Shown: one piece after another, positions 14,901-27,253 of the stretch
How positions within the stretch are numbered: position 1 is the first letter of the stretch
Layout of the letters: every line of letters starts with the position of its first letter
Source of the DNA: Epiperipatus broadwayi
Lineage: Eukaryota; Onychophora; Udeonychophora; Euonychophora; Peripatidae
Direction of reading: 5' to 3'
Length of the DNA: 64,000 bases
NCBI GenBank assembly: GCA_028023455.1
Contig: JAQFVV010007259.1
Location: forward strand, 48,501-112,500
Notes under the pieces: generated by a model
The model's database searches: none
Seen by the model: only the letters and a program-made list of their open reading frames with translations
Told to the model about the DNA's origin: nothing
Program-made: the position numbers and the translations under genes

Positions 14901-16097
14901 GAAAGAGATGTAAATTATAGGATAGATATGTGTTAAATCGGAGAGAGTTGGTGGAGAAGAGATTGAAAGATGCACTTTCAATTCCTTCAATTGTTCTAAA
15001 AATCATGAAACATCATTTTCCCATATTGCGGACTATAGGACATCTGGGCCTGGCAATAAAATCCCAGCTACAATAAAGGACCAATGGCTAACTGCCCTGT
15101 GATCTCCTCATGACTTCAGGGGAATTAACACTGGATCCCAAATGGCAAGCAACGGATAAAGATGAACATTTTAAAAATCGTAAGAACTTTATGAACATTT
15201 TCAAAACAAACTCTAAATTCAAAACCTTTCAGAAATTATATAGTATTTCCTATCTGACCAAACTAAATTATTTATCAATTCTTTTTATTGAATGTATTAT
15301 TTGTTTGTTAAATCATTTCCATTAATTTTTTTTGTTCTTTTAAGTTTTTATGATGATTTTTATTTTATTTTTCTGTTAAACTAAACTTAATAAATGTTAA
15401 ATTTAAGTTGGATGTGAATGGCTGTGTAGATTTAATTAAGGTATGGTTAATTTTAGGTTATTTATTTGTAGTTAAATAAATTGGGTCAATGGATTGGATA
15501 TATTGGTGTAATTAGTAAATGTAGTATGAGGTCCACTATATGCAGGATTGCATTATACACTGCATACCCCCTTTTTGCCTACAAAATGGAATAGTAAGAT
15601 GGAAGATGCAGTCCCTTCCTATGGATTTTTTTTTATTGCTCTTCTCATCAGGAAGATGTAGTATTCCTGTCTGAATGAGAGTCAATGTCTTCTAACCATG
15701 CTGTTTAAATGTACATTCCTGACAATATGGTATTTGTGCCATTGTATTCATGTTGCATTGAATACATCGATATATCAGATATATTGGCATTGGTTTGACT
15801 GAGAACTTTTGGCCTAAGGTTAAATAAGGGATAGAATATTTTCTTTTCAAATGCAATCTATGTAGTCTATTCATACTCGACACTCTAATAAATATTAAAC
15901 TCTTCTGTGCAAACTTTTAAAATAAAATAAAAACAGTTAAATTGTAAATTAAAATCTAAAGTAAAATAACTTGTAATGTTTTGTAAAAAAAAATAAAAGT
16001 TTAAACATAAATTAAATTCTAAAAATCAAAGTGAAAATGGAAGTTAAATTTTAAAGTAAAAGTGATTCTAAAATGATTCAAAATTTATATGTGCATA

Positions 16098-16103
16098 AAT
16101 AAA
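16098..16103 (+). terminator. AATAAA poly(A) signal in LTR A
   Basis: AATAAA is followed by GTTTGTGTGTTAATTACTGG, a GT-rich stretch like a cleavage downstream element. LTR C carries the same signal and downstream sequence at 50554. Confidence 0.55.
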
Positions 16104-16370
16104 TGTTTGTGTGTTAATTACTGGCAGTGGGTTCTTTTATTTTTTGTTTTTAATTGAAATATTATTAGATAAGAATTTATATCTTATAAATTTCTGTGTC
16201 TCACTGAGCTAGTGACTGGGGCTAATGGTCTAAATATAAAATAAAGTGGAATCTTAACAGCACGTATCTGCCTACTCTATCAATTTTCTAGGTTCAAGTA
16301 GTCTAGTGGCGGTCTGTAGTGTAGATATGGCAAGACTACACTTCCAACTCTTTCCAGACCCTTATAATAT

Positions 16371-17328
16371 GGATAGTCTAACAATCCTCAATAGCCAAAT
16401 CTGAAATTGCTACCTTAAGTTTATGGAAGTTGATCTACATTGTCTGCTTAGACCATATAGTGTAGTTTCAAACTTTCAGTACCTTATGAAAAGAAGAGCT
16501 GAAACCCTAGTACTGACAAATAATGCTGTCATGCTCAACAAGGGAATAACCCCAACAATGATTCCCATAATGCACCTTGCAGAATCTGCTCCTCCTATTA
16601 TAATCCTTTAGAGGGGTACCACCACAGTGTTTCCATTGTAAATAAAGAACCCACTTCATTTAAGCTTGCCCAGCCCAGATTTGCCAATATTGCCATATGA
16701 AAAGGACTAGGCTGCATAACTGCAGACCACTTGCAAGTCCTAGTAATACTTACTTAATTTTCCCTGAAATAGATACTTTGGAAAGTAACCTTCTGAGTGA
16801 AAATACACACAACAATGTAATCAGCTTCAACCTGCCAAAACCTTCTGGTGCTTCTGAAATTGAGAATAGTTTGGTAACTATTGCTTCAATCCACTCCTCT
16901 AGAAGCAGTACTTCATTCCCAAAGTCAAATGCTACAATTACAGAAAGTCATCCCTCCACCAGGAAAAAAAGTAATAGGAAGTCCAAAAATGCTAACAGTG
17001 GCAATGCAGATTATAGGAATGATAAGACAGGGGGAAGTCCAGTGACTCTAGTAAGAGCTCATCTGAATGTGAATCACCAGATAAAACCAAAAAAGGGAAA
17101 AAAATTAAAGCAGACTTGCCAGCTGATTTAATCAAAAACCATGACCCACCACCTGAAAAGAGTAGTATGGAGGTAGTTCCAGGGGATGGTCCCCAGAAAA
17201 TAGCCCAATATGAGCAGTGCAGACCATCCAAAGTGGAATTGATTGAGAAGTCCCACTCTAATGGTGCAAATCAAAGAGTGGATGCTAGACATGACAAAAC
17301 TATAACCAAGACAGTGCATAAGAAATGA
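16371..17328 (+). pseudogene. LINE B ORF1, C-terminal part with CCHC knuckles
   Basis: Continuation of ORF1 after LTR A. In successive frames it matches the ORF1 relic at 58 kb: MDSLTIL, then LLRPYSVVSNFQYLMKRR, then a zinc-knuckle region near 16638-16730 where C-F-H-C-K and CPAQICQYC line up with CFFCK and CPARLCQQC. Two stop codons and frame changes interrupt it. A charged Lys/Ser-rich tail follows, and the final open piece (17116-17328) ends in TGA at 17326-17328. That stop overlaps the ATG of ORF2. CCHC knuckles bind nucleic acid in LINE and gag proteins. Confidence 0.7.
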
Positions 17329-20280
17329 GTAATGAATTTAAATTTCCTCCAATATCTCAACCACTCATGTGCTCATTGATTAAACCTGACAAAGGTCAAC
17401 TTAACTGCTCCAGTCTGGGCCACATAAATCTCAAATTTGCTGACTTCAGCATCCGTGGTTTGAACTCAATGGGAAGAATAGAATCAATTACAAATTGGAT
17501 TCACCAATTATCATCTGTCTTGCAGAAACTAAGCTACACTCATGCTCAAATCCACAATTACTAATTAAAATTACCAATCTAGGATCCTTTCATCACTTAA
17601 CTTTGGCCCATGCTTCTGCTGGTATTGCAATTCTCATTCCTAAATATTCACCATTTCAAACCATATAAAATAAATTTCATGAATCTATATCTCCTAATCA
17701 CAATATTATCTCACCAGTCCCTTAAGTTGAACATTGTCTTTGTTTACCTCAAGAGAAACTTCATATTAATTCACTCATTAATCCAACAAATAAATTTGTC
17801 ACTTGGATCCAACCCCTATCCTACATTAATGTTTGGAAACTTCCCATGCCACCAACAATCACTTCAATTCCAGATACCTTCATTTCATAAACACTCCACT
17901 TATGTGTGCAGAGGGTTTCTTTCCCACTGAAACGTTCTCCTACTACACTAAGCAATATGTGACCCTCATAAATCTGACTTACTACTCACCAGATCTCCAT
18001 TTCATCATTTATCTCTTCCTCCAACCTATTCCTTTCTCAGACCACCTGGCACTAAAGATAAATTTATCAATTGACCAGTTTCCACAGTCGTATAAGTGCT
18101 TGAAGTTATTTACCTGTATCCTACTCAAAACCACTGCTCCAGAAGCAATTTTATCTGAGTTTTACATATATTTCTGAAAAATCAACATCCTCACCTTACC
18201 TCCTGTAGAGGCATGGTTTACATTCATCAATATTTTGAATACAAAAATTTTCTTTACACAACCAAAAATAAGGGTCCCATTTACCTCCTACAGAAAATGG
18301 ATCTAATCAGCAACACCTTGAAACAGATACTTGCAGTCCCTGCTTCAATAGAGCTAATCCTTAATCTTAAGCAACAATACAAAATGAATCAACAAGCCAT
18401 TTCTGACTACATCTCAACAAAAAAATCAAGAATCTTCTTAAACCAACCCCATAACTGGTTCAGGGGATACATTAGGTGGGCTCTGGGCCACAAGGATAAA
18501 GTAAATACACCATCCACCATCATAATTGACAATAAGCTCTATGCCGGTAACAGCATGATCACACAAATTTTTAACTTTTTCAAAGTCAAATTAACCAAAT
18601 ATCCTCATGAGTCAAATCATCCTAACCTTAAGGAATCCACAACTATAAACCACAGCATAACTGGAAAATATATTAGTATAAAACTATCCTCTATGCCAGA
18701 AAACATATCCAGGTCTTCATGCTATCCCATGATTTATCCTTCTTCACTTTGAAAAATTTTCAGTTCCAATCATACATAGAATGATTGATCTCATATCTAC
18801 CAAACCCCTTAACATTGGTGGTCTGTACTCTCTAGGGATTGTGCCTTATCTCAAGAAGGATACATTACCTTTTCCCCTTGAGAATCTTAGGCCCATCTTT
18901 CTGATACCATTAATGATCAAGGTGGTGGAATCCATGATCAAGGATAAGATGCAGGATAAGGTCCTTCCATTCATATCCCAGTACCAGTTTGTCAGGAGAG
19001 GTTCTTCAATCACTGATGCAATTGCATTATTCAAGATGGTAGTCAATTACACCAGAATCTCAAGGAAATCTAAACCAGTAGTCATACAGCTGGATATTTC
19101 TGGTGCCTTTGACTTCATCAGAACACATTGCCTCATCAACCTTTTTGCCAAATATGATATCCCATCTGGGATAATAAATATTATAGCAAATTTCCTCAAC
19201 AAGAGGGACATTTACCTGAATGGAAGGATCTCATCATCTTTTACCCCAACAACCCTCTATTAATTAGACTTGAACAAGATCTCCCTGGGATATTTATACC
19301 CACCCTCAAGAGATAAATCCTTCACATAGCATACTTGGATGATCTGGATGTTTTTCCCATCACAAAGACTAATCCCAAAGCTTGCCAAAATTCTTCATGC
19401 CTTTTCTTCCAAGTCAGAACTTACCTTTAATTTAAAATAAATTCTCAGCATGCAAGATATTATCTGGGAACACCTTGCCCTCTCCTTTCACTGCCATGCC
19501 CCAAATGTTTCTGGGCTTCCCAATCTACAACTCACCCCTTGCAATGAGGAGAACCATAGAGGACTCTCTTCTTCTCTTGATCCAAAAAACCATTGATTAT
19601 CCAAAGTTTATTTTTCACTATATGTGAAAATTTCACTACTCAACATCCTTGTGTTCCCAATGATTTCCTATTACATGCTGATTATTAATTTTTTCCAAAA
19701 ATTCATTAGAAAGATAAATTCACTATGTGCAAGATTTATGTGAAAAGGCAAGACCATGGTCATCAGCCTGAGGTGTTTGCATAGGGGACCCAAAACTCAA
19801 TGGGCTATCATTGCATTCTGTTTTAACCTTTTGTTTCCAGTGTACACATAACACCATCCTTAACCTATCTCACCATTTTCTGGAAGCATCATGCTTTACA
19901 TCTGTTTCTCCTACAGACACTCCTCCTCTTCCCATGAGAAATTGGTTGTTATCCTTATTGTTAAATATTGCAAAATTTATTTTTCTACCTATTCAGGTTA
20001 ACTCACAGAAAATTATGTACTGGGATGCATACCTCCTAACTAATGAAGAAATTCCTCCAATCCCATCACTGCTAACCCTTCCCAATCATTCAATCATTAA
20101 AAAGTTTAAATGGTGGCATCTTGAACCGAAAGTGTTTTATTTTTTTTGATTAAATTAAACCTGAGTGCTCTGTTCACATGCCATTCTCTGGTCTATCATA
20201 GAGTGTTTTTATGCTTGCACCTGGTTTGCTCTTTATGTAACTGGGATGATGATACAATAATACATATTCTGAGCCATTGT
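17325..20280 (+). pseudogene. LINE B ORF2: APE endonuclease, RT and C-terminal zinc knuckle, decayed
   Basis: It starts at an ATG overlapping the ORF1 stop. The endonuclease begins KFADFSIRGLNS (family Asn replaced by Ser), then after a frame change IIICLAETKL with the catalytic Glu and SAGIAILIPKYS. Open pieces lie at 18213-18752 and 18781-19263. RT blocks in the latter are NLRPIFLIPLMIKVVESMI, QYQFVRRGSSITDAI and motif A QLDISGAFD. A YLDDL motif C follows at about 19330 in another frame, where F/Y-A-D-D is usual. A C-x2-C-x8-H-x4-C knuckle (CSLC...HILSHC) is readable at 20227-20280. At least five disruptions make it non-functional. Clade not assigned; APE plus RT plus a terminal knuckle without visible RNase H is common to several non-LTR groups. 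Confidence 0.75.
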
Positions 20281-20682
20281 ACATCACTCCAATGATACAG
20301 AGACTTTAAGTGCCTCTTCTCACTGGACTGTATCCAATGAGATTTTTCCATTTATAAGACTGATAGCTTTTCTGTTGTTTGCCTATTGGTCAACTAGCTG
20401 GGAACTTATTTATGGCCATGTCTTGGTTGATCATAAGAAATTACTTCTGGCAAAAAAACTTGAGGCCATCACAAACAGAGATGAAAAATTAACTCCAACA
20501 TATATTTACAATGCTACATGGAGCCTTGTAGCAATGGACAATTTGTGATTGAACAGTTGATTTTTTATGCCCAGACCATTGGTATTGGGTTATGTAACTT
20601 TTATTATAGTATCTGTTAACAATATAACTTTGTTATTGCAATAATGTAATTCTTTGAGCTCACAATAAAATATATTGATAAA

Positions 20683-20844
20683 AAAATTATTATAATTAAT
20701 AATTATATAATTGAATTCTAAATTTTATTTTCTTTGTGTTTAGTTGCTAAGATGTGACTTGACCTAAGGTTGGTTCCATGTTTACATCTTTATTGGTAAT
20801 TTTTAGTTAACATAAATGATTGTTTTATATACATTGTAATGGTC
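20683..20844. repeat. Repeat R copy 1, right end
   Basis: ATTATTATAATTAATAATTA and the following 140 bases match 45013-45165 closely, resuming R after LINE B. The end carries ATTGTAATGGTC (20833-20844), identical to the first 12 bases of R at 9551-9562. Confidence 0.75.
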
Positions 20845-21009
20845 ATAACTGTATATTCACACAACAAAATCCAGAGTTTTGGCAAATTATCCCAAGGCTG
20901 ATTGAGATGAGGTTGTTGAGACCTCAAATCCAATCTCACCCCAGTTCCTTCACCAATGCTCAGAGATTTACCACCTTATGGATGACATATATGATGTTGC
21001 TCTTGTATT

Positions 21010-21055
21010 TTTAGTTCATGTGCCAGCAGTAGCACAGTGGTGGAACATAAGACTA
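21010..21055 (+). repeat. Possible tRNA-derived SINE head
   Basis: AGCAGTAGCACAGTGGTGGA followed by AACATAAGACT resembles the A-box end and anticodon arm of tRNA-derived SINEs. No B box follows, because the sequence enters the 467-bp tandem duplication. Weak evidence. Confidence 0.3.
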
Positions 21056-21972
21056 AAATTTATTAAAAAAATATTCTCATAAACCATAGCTATATGGAGA
21101 TATAACTTAATTAACTAATATTATTAATTTTGACTGTGACTCTAAAATTACTTACTAATGAACAAGAAATAAGACAATAAGCATAATTATATTTTATAAA
21201 TTTTAATATAGGCCAAAATTTTAGAGGAAGTAAATAAAAAGAAAAATATAAAATGAATTATAAAGCTATCTCATGTACAGGTGAGGATGATGTGCATGGG
21301 TTAAAAACTATTTAGGTTGGAGAATTTATTATGACATCTAGAAAATGTATTCATATTTCAATCCATGATTAGCTATGCCTTAATTATGCTATGTTATAGA
21401 TTACAAGATTTGCAATAGTTAGATTGGAGAAGTGATTATTATAAATTATAACCAACTTTAATTTTATTATGATGAGCTAAGCATTCCTCTCTATACAGAT
21501 AATAAGGTGGAACATAAGACTAAAATTTATTAAAAAAATATTCTCATAAACCATAGCTATATGGAGATATAACTTAATTAACTAATATTATTAATTTTGA
21601 CTGTGACTCTAAAATTACTTACTAATGAACAAGAAATAAGACAATAAGCATAATTATATTTTATAAATTTTAATATAGGCCAAAATTTTAGAGGAAGTAA
21701 ATAAAAAGAAAAATATAAAATGAATTATAAAGCTATCTCATGTACAGGTGAGGATGATGTGCATGGGTTAAAAACTATTTAGGTTGGAGAATTTATTATG
21801 ACATCTAGAAAATGTATTCATATTTCAATCCATGATTAGCTATGCCTTAATTATGCTATGTTATAGATTACAAGATTTGCAATAGTTAGATTGGAGAAGT
21901 GATTATTATAAATTATAACCAACTTTAATTTTATTATGATGAGCTAAGCATTCCTCTCTATACAGATAATAA
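21039..21972. repeat. Apparently exact 467-bp tandem duplication
   Basis: Unit 1 is 21039-21505 and unit 2 is 21506-21972. Both start GGTGGAACATAAGACTAAAA and end CTATACAGATAATAA. I found no difference between the units by eye. They have no coding potential. Identity implies a very recent event or an assembly artefact. Confidence 0.92.
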
Positions 21973-24900
21973 ACTTTCCAAACTAGATTTAAGTTCAGAT
22001 CAAAGATGAATTTTTTAATTATTATGGAGGGATGAACTAGTGTTTAGTAGTATGACTTCAAATACTATGGCATTTATAAAATACATAATCTGAGTCTGTG
22101 CATCTTGAATGTGTGCTTAATCATGAGATTCATCACTGGGTAGTTTCCATGGACTGTACTACTTGCTGTGAAATTGAGAGATTTAGTCCAGGTGATCAGA
22201 ACAGCTTATGAACAAATAAATAATTTGGATCCTTGTGCTCCAGTCCTAAATATAAATCCTGTCTGAACTAATTAAATGGATTGACCTTAAACCAAGCCCA
22301 TTTTGTACAAGAATAACAGCAAGAAGTAAATACATGTATGTGCTTCCTAAGAACACATTTGCCCTGCTGACTATATAATTACATAACTAAAATTAATATG
22401 CAAATCTTTAATTTCATTCTATGAGACCACCATAAGCCAGTTCATAGATATAGCATCAATAATTATGCTGCTAAAGAAATATAATAAAATCTAGTTTGTT
22501 AAGATATCTCCATAGCTATTACTATAAAATTAAGGAGGGCTACAGCATATTTAGAAAGCATTACAAGTTTAAATACTAATAACATGCTGTGTTTTATCAC
22601 TTCTGATAAATACTAATTAAATAATTTATTTTAAAGCAAATCTATCTTATTAAGTAGGTGTAACTGATATATATTCTAACCTAATAAAGAAGAGAGATTC
22701 TTAATTAATATGGAACCCATCCGAATCCATTCGGAGGGCCTCAACCTTCTGCCTATGACTGGTCTAGTCCGGATAATCATATTTTACCCAATAATAATAA
22801 TAATACGTTAGGTTAGTTCTATATTAATAATTCAGCTACAGCGATATGCAGTTCAGACAGAGATAGAATAAAAAAAATTATCATTAACAAAATAAATTTA
22901 ACAAGAAAATTTAGAATAAACTAACATTCTTTCTCTATCCAAAACACATTCTTTGAGCTGTAAGTACGTGCACTGTTCGACAATGATGATGATGATTTTT
23001 CATGTCATTGTTAATATTACTGACTAAAACAGAATATTCATTAATTTGCCAATATGATCTCAATATTTTTGTTATTATACAATTAGATGTTTCAATCTCT
23101 TAAGCCATGCCACGCTTGTAATATTGATCTGAATTTGATCAGTTATTAATTTAAGAGCACTTATCATAATGACGCTAATCTCAGGGTTCTCTGTTATATT
23201 TAATAAAATTGCTCGGCAGTATTGTGTTGTCGCATATGACTGACATTCTGGTCGGCTATAGGAAACATTTACCTTATTTAAATTCTAGGTGTCTTCATCC
23301 ACATATCAACTAATATAATATTTAACGAGATGATCACCATATTCAATTACAACGCATAATTTTGAATAATAAAGCCTTTTAAATCCAGAATCTCAGTCGG
23401 AATGATGAAAAGACAAGGGTGCTTTTGTGTCCTTCCATTATCCATGACAACACAATAATTTAACTAATATTTATTACTTAGACACTTCACTTAAATTTGT
23501 ATTCAACAATGTGCAACCAAAACTAGTAGTTTGGGAATAAAGTGATTTTACACACATATAAAATAAAATAAAATGTCTTGGTCTGAAGTTTTCAATTCCA
23601 TAAATAATTTTTATTAAATTAAAATATAATGAAATGTTTTGATCTGCTTATAATTGTCTATCTGGTGTTTTGGATTAAGATTTTATAAATGATTTTGGAC
23701 TCAAGAAAGTATTGCAAGTATTATGCCAATACACTTTTATTTAGCACATAAGAAAAATGACTCAAAACAACTTGTAATAAGACGATAATTTATTATTAAC
23801 TTATAACAAAATTCTAATTTTTTATTATGGTTTAACAAAAATATCTTTTGTGATTAACACAATAAACAAACATATACAATTTATTTGATCCCATATGGAT
23901 AAAACAAAATATAACTAATATTAATTTGTCTATACTTTTAGACTTGGATTCGAACTACTTCTTCATCTTTTTACGTTTATGTAACTTGAATACAACAAAA
24001 TAAATAGTATTATTGATACATCAACTCATTCGTTTAGTGTATCCTATATGAGCGGTTACTTAAATTTATTGACTAACGATCTGTTTTAAAACAAAAATAA
24101 TCTGATTCTAGGCAATACGTACAAACGATTTTTATTATCATATCTTTAATTAAATGATAGTTTTTTATTTAGATAACTTATTATAATTTATGGGTTACGT
24201 ATCAGAAGTTACACTTATTATTTTAATGTTTACTTTAATAACAACTGAAGTTGTTATACACACTGTTTCTCTCAGTATACATTATATTGTGAGTGCTACT
24301 TAATCATTAACCTGAATTAAACCTAATATTTGAACCCTCTATTGGTAAATGAAAATTTTTAATCACGCAATTTTAAAACTTACTCTCTCCATTGACTTAT
24401 GTGTGGATTACCAGCACTATTCCGTCGCACAATTCAGACATTGATCATATATACTAGCACGCTATTAATACTAAATGGAGCTTGAGGAATTAACCTCCAA
24501 TATACCCATTATCTTGCCATAACTTTCTAAACAAACACAATATTCAACACCTTCCTTGGTGGAATTATCTCTATTTTCTCATGAGGAATAAGGAATAACA
24601 CCGCAGGGCTGTAAAGTTAACTACTATATTAAAATAGTTTGGTGGGTCCTTGCCTCTTACTTGGGCATAATAGGAACACACACCAAATATAATCCTCTCC
24701 TGGGATTTTAACGAATGAAATACACTAAATACTATATAAAGTACTGATCGTCCTAACTATGAGAAACGATCACTTGGGTTATAAACATACCCGAATACTA
24801 GATTTATCTATTCCCCTCATGGAAAACAAAGCTTTTGGGGAGATTATTTTCTATCCCACAAAATAGATACATTACAATTATTACTTAGGCGCATATTAAG

Positions 24901-27189
24901 CCTATACCGATGCTATATCGGGGCAAGACAAGCAAATACACTAATTACACTAAATTTATGTTCCGGGGTATACTTAGATCAGCGTCTGATATCAATGGAT
25001 ATCACAGAATACAATAATAATTTTCACTTTTGCCAAAGAAACATTCAACAAATAATAGGAAATATAGTATTTTAAACTAAACCAAGTGAATGCGTTAATA
25101 AAAAAAAATAATTGGGAATAAGTTCCTTAATTAACATAGTATAAATTTGTTTCATACTTTAAATAAGTAATATTTTGTATAGCACTTCTCTTTAATTACT
25201 TCTGATAATTTTAACTAGATATTTTGCCTATTAAGTATCTAAATTCTTCTTCTTTTACGCATCTGACATCTAAATTGATACTCATAATTACATATCATAA
25301 GTAAACACATTTTTATAAAAAAAATATTTTTTTTTATGTCAAATATAAATTTAACCTAGAATAATTACATGAAAACATACCTTTATGATTACAAGGTCAT
25401 TTGAATATTACTGGAATATACAGCTTTTAACCTGCTGATATAAAAAAAATACACATAATTTTACAGATTAAAAAAAAATCATTACTTAATAACTGCTTAT
25501 AATATCACTAAAAAAAATGTTTTCCGTTGGGCACTTTATCCAGATGAAGAACTTGATTCATTCGTAGTTCACAAAGCAAATTTAAACAAAAAACACATTT
25601 TATTATTTCATTTATAAAAAGTTGCCTTCCTTCTGGTGCACTTAATAGTAGGCAAAGAAAACATAGCAGCGTGGATTTTAATTCTTCCTTGAATTAACTG
25701 CTATAATTTTTGGGATCCAAGAAAACAATACAGATTTTAACATTACAAATATTTGACAATAAACGATCACATATACAATTCTTTTCTTTTTACGAGTGGT
25801 GATACGTATCATTTTTAGCTAGCTGGTTTATGAATAAAAGAATGCTCGAATTTTTCCAAAATATTATTTTTATTGACTGCAGCTGACTTACGTGGATATA
25901 AAGTTTTATTGACTCCAATTCATGTATAATATAACATTTTATTTTATGGTTATAATTAAGTCATTAGTGTTTATAGTTTTTATTCCTACTCTAGGAATTA
26001 TAATTTTTCTTTAATAATGAATTCTCCGTAAATGCACACATACAAATTTTCCGATTCTTTTTTAAAAAAAAATCTGCAGGTGCATAAGTAAATATCATTT
26101 ATTATTTATATTATTTCTAGATAATTTTCAGTGAATAAAACAGATTTTAATGTGGGGAACTTGCATTATTTTCTAAAGCAGACAATTTCGGTTAGAAAGA
26201 GCGCGAAACTTTTTGGTTAACTTTCCTTAGCTTTTATAATATGTCTTTTAATTATAATTTTTCTTTTATACCATGAAAAGATTATTAAATAAGGTAAAGT
26301 TAACAAATAATTAATTATTTCTTGGAAATTACTGATATTGCTTAGTTTAACTATAATGATATTTTCCGTGATCGCTGTAGTCAATACGGTGATCTCGAAC
26401 TTTAGCATAAGATAGCACATTTTGAGTATAAAAAGCTTTAAAATAGGTAGAGCAATAGAAGCTTATGGATGTCTTATCAAAATATTTCAGCCAGACATGA
26501 TATTGTTAAAATGTTACTTAAATTATATTTATTTCTGCAATAAAAATATAAAAATTTGTTACCGAATTTCAGCACTGCTTCCTCTTGTAAAACTTATGTC
26601 AGACTAGTTTTTCTACAAAGTTTTAGTGGTCTTCTTTTAGCGACCTCTGACAGAAAAATAATTATTTAATTATACATAAACAAAGGAAAGGAAAAAAAAA
26701 ACTTATTACAGTTATATATTTCTGTATAATTTAAATGGATTACAAGATAATTTGACAAATAATGAAAAATAATAAATATCTTTCAATAATAATGCTTATT
26801 ATTGATGTATAATTCTGTATACATTATTATCTAAATAATTAAAAAAAAAATTATCAGAAGTTACTGTGCTTTATGATAAGACATTCATCCACTCTCCCCT
26901 CTACCCATCCAAAATCAATTACTGTTTATGATAGGTGCTTTTATACTATATTAAATTGCTCTTATTGTTAACATATTTTAACTAAATTATTTATGCTCTT
27001 CTTCAAAATGAAATTTGGATTACCAAATTTATTAATTATTTGCTTAAAACACGTTAAAGTGAGTAAATAGCATACTTTATTAGTCACTTAATATTATTAT
27101 TATTTTACTTTTTATTTCCTAGAAAAGGATTGCATTGTTTTCCTATGGAAATAATGCTAAACAAACCAAGTGTCAATAACACTAGGTTA
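21973..27189. other. Non-coding stretch, no gene seen
   Basis: About 5.2 kb of AT-rich sequence without convincing ORFs, splice-bounded exons or recognised repeat ends. Short frames at 26217-26607 are low complexity and have no family signature. The base composition is slightly less AT-rich around 22.7-25.0 kb. Confidence 0.45.
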
Positions 27190-27253
27190 CAATATATATA
27201 TATATATATATATATGTAATATATCATATACATATATATATATATATATATAT
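27190..27253. repeat. Compound (TA)n tract preceding LTR B
   Basis: TTACAATATATATA followed by further TA runs up to the LTR start. The left edge TTACA is the same pentamer that ends the LTR family. Confidence 0.8.

Larger units (their letters stand above)
14426..16370. mobile_element. Solo LTR-like element A with 5-bp target duplication
   Basis: The element spans 14431-16365 and is flanked on both sides by AATAT (14426-14430, 16366-16370), a 5-bp target-site duplication. It starts TGTAACAG with a subterminal inverted copy CTGTTACA, a small 5' hairpin. It aligns with elements at 27254-29187 and 48624-50826. The size is 1935 bp. A TATAAAAG box and an AATAAA signal lie at conserved positions. 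No ORF is present, and tandem internal pol sequence is absent, so a solo LTR left by recombination is the best reading. The insertion cuts LINE B ORF1, so it is younger than that LINE. Confidence 0.75.
12845..20683 (+). mobile_element. LINE family B, nearly full length, degenerate, split by solo LTR A
   Basis: Boundaries come from comparing the two copies of repeat R: R copy 2 runs straight through near 45008-45013, while copy 1 is interrupted from about 12845 to 20683. Removing the nested LTR (1.94 kb) leaves about 5.9 kb, a normal full-length LINE size. It has a 5' UTR of about 0.5 kb, ORF1, ORF2 and a 3' end finishing in a TTGATA plus A-run tail. The sense strand is not C-poor, unlike LINE A and the PLEs. 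Many stops and frameshifts make it a fossil. Confidence 0.75.

Noticed and set aside
16992-17319. Two minus-strand frames (79 and 63 codons)
   Set aside because: Complement of the LINE B ORF1 charged tail.
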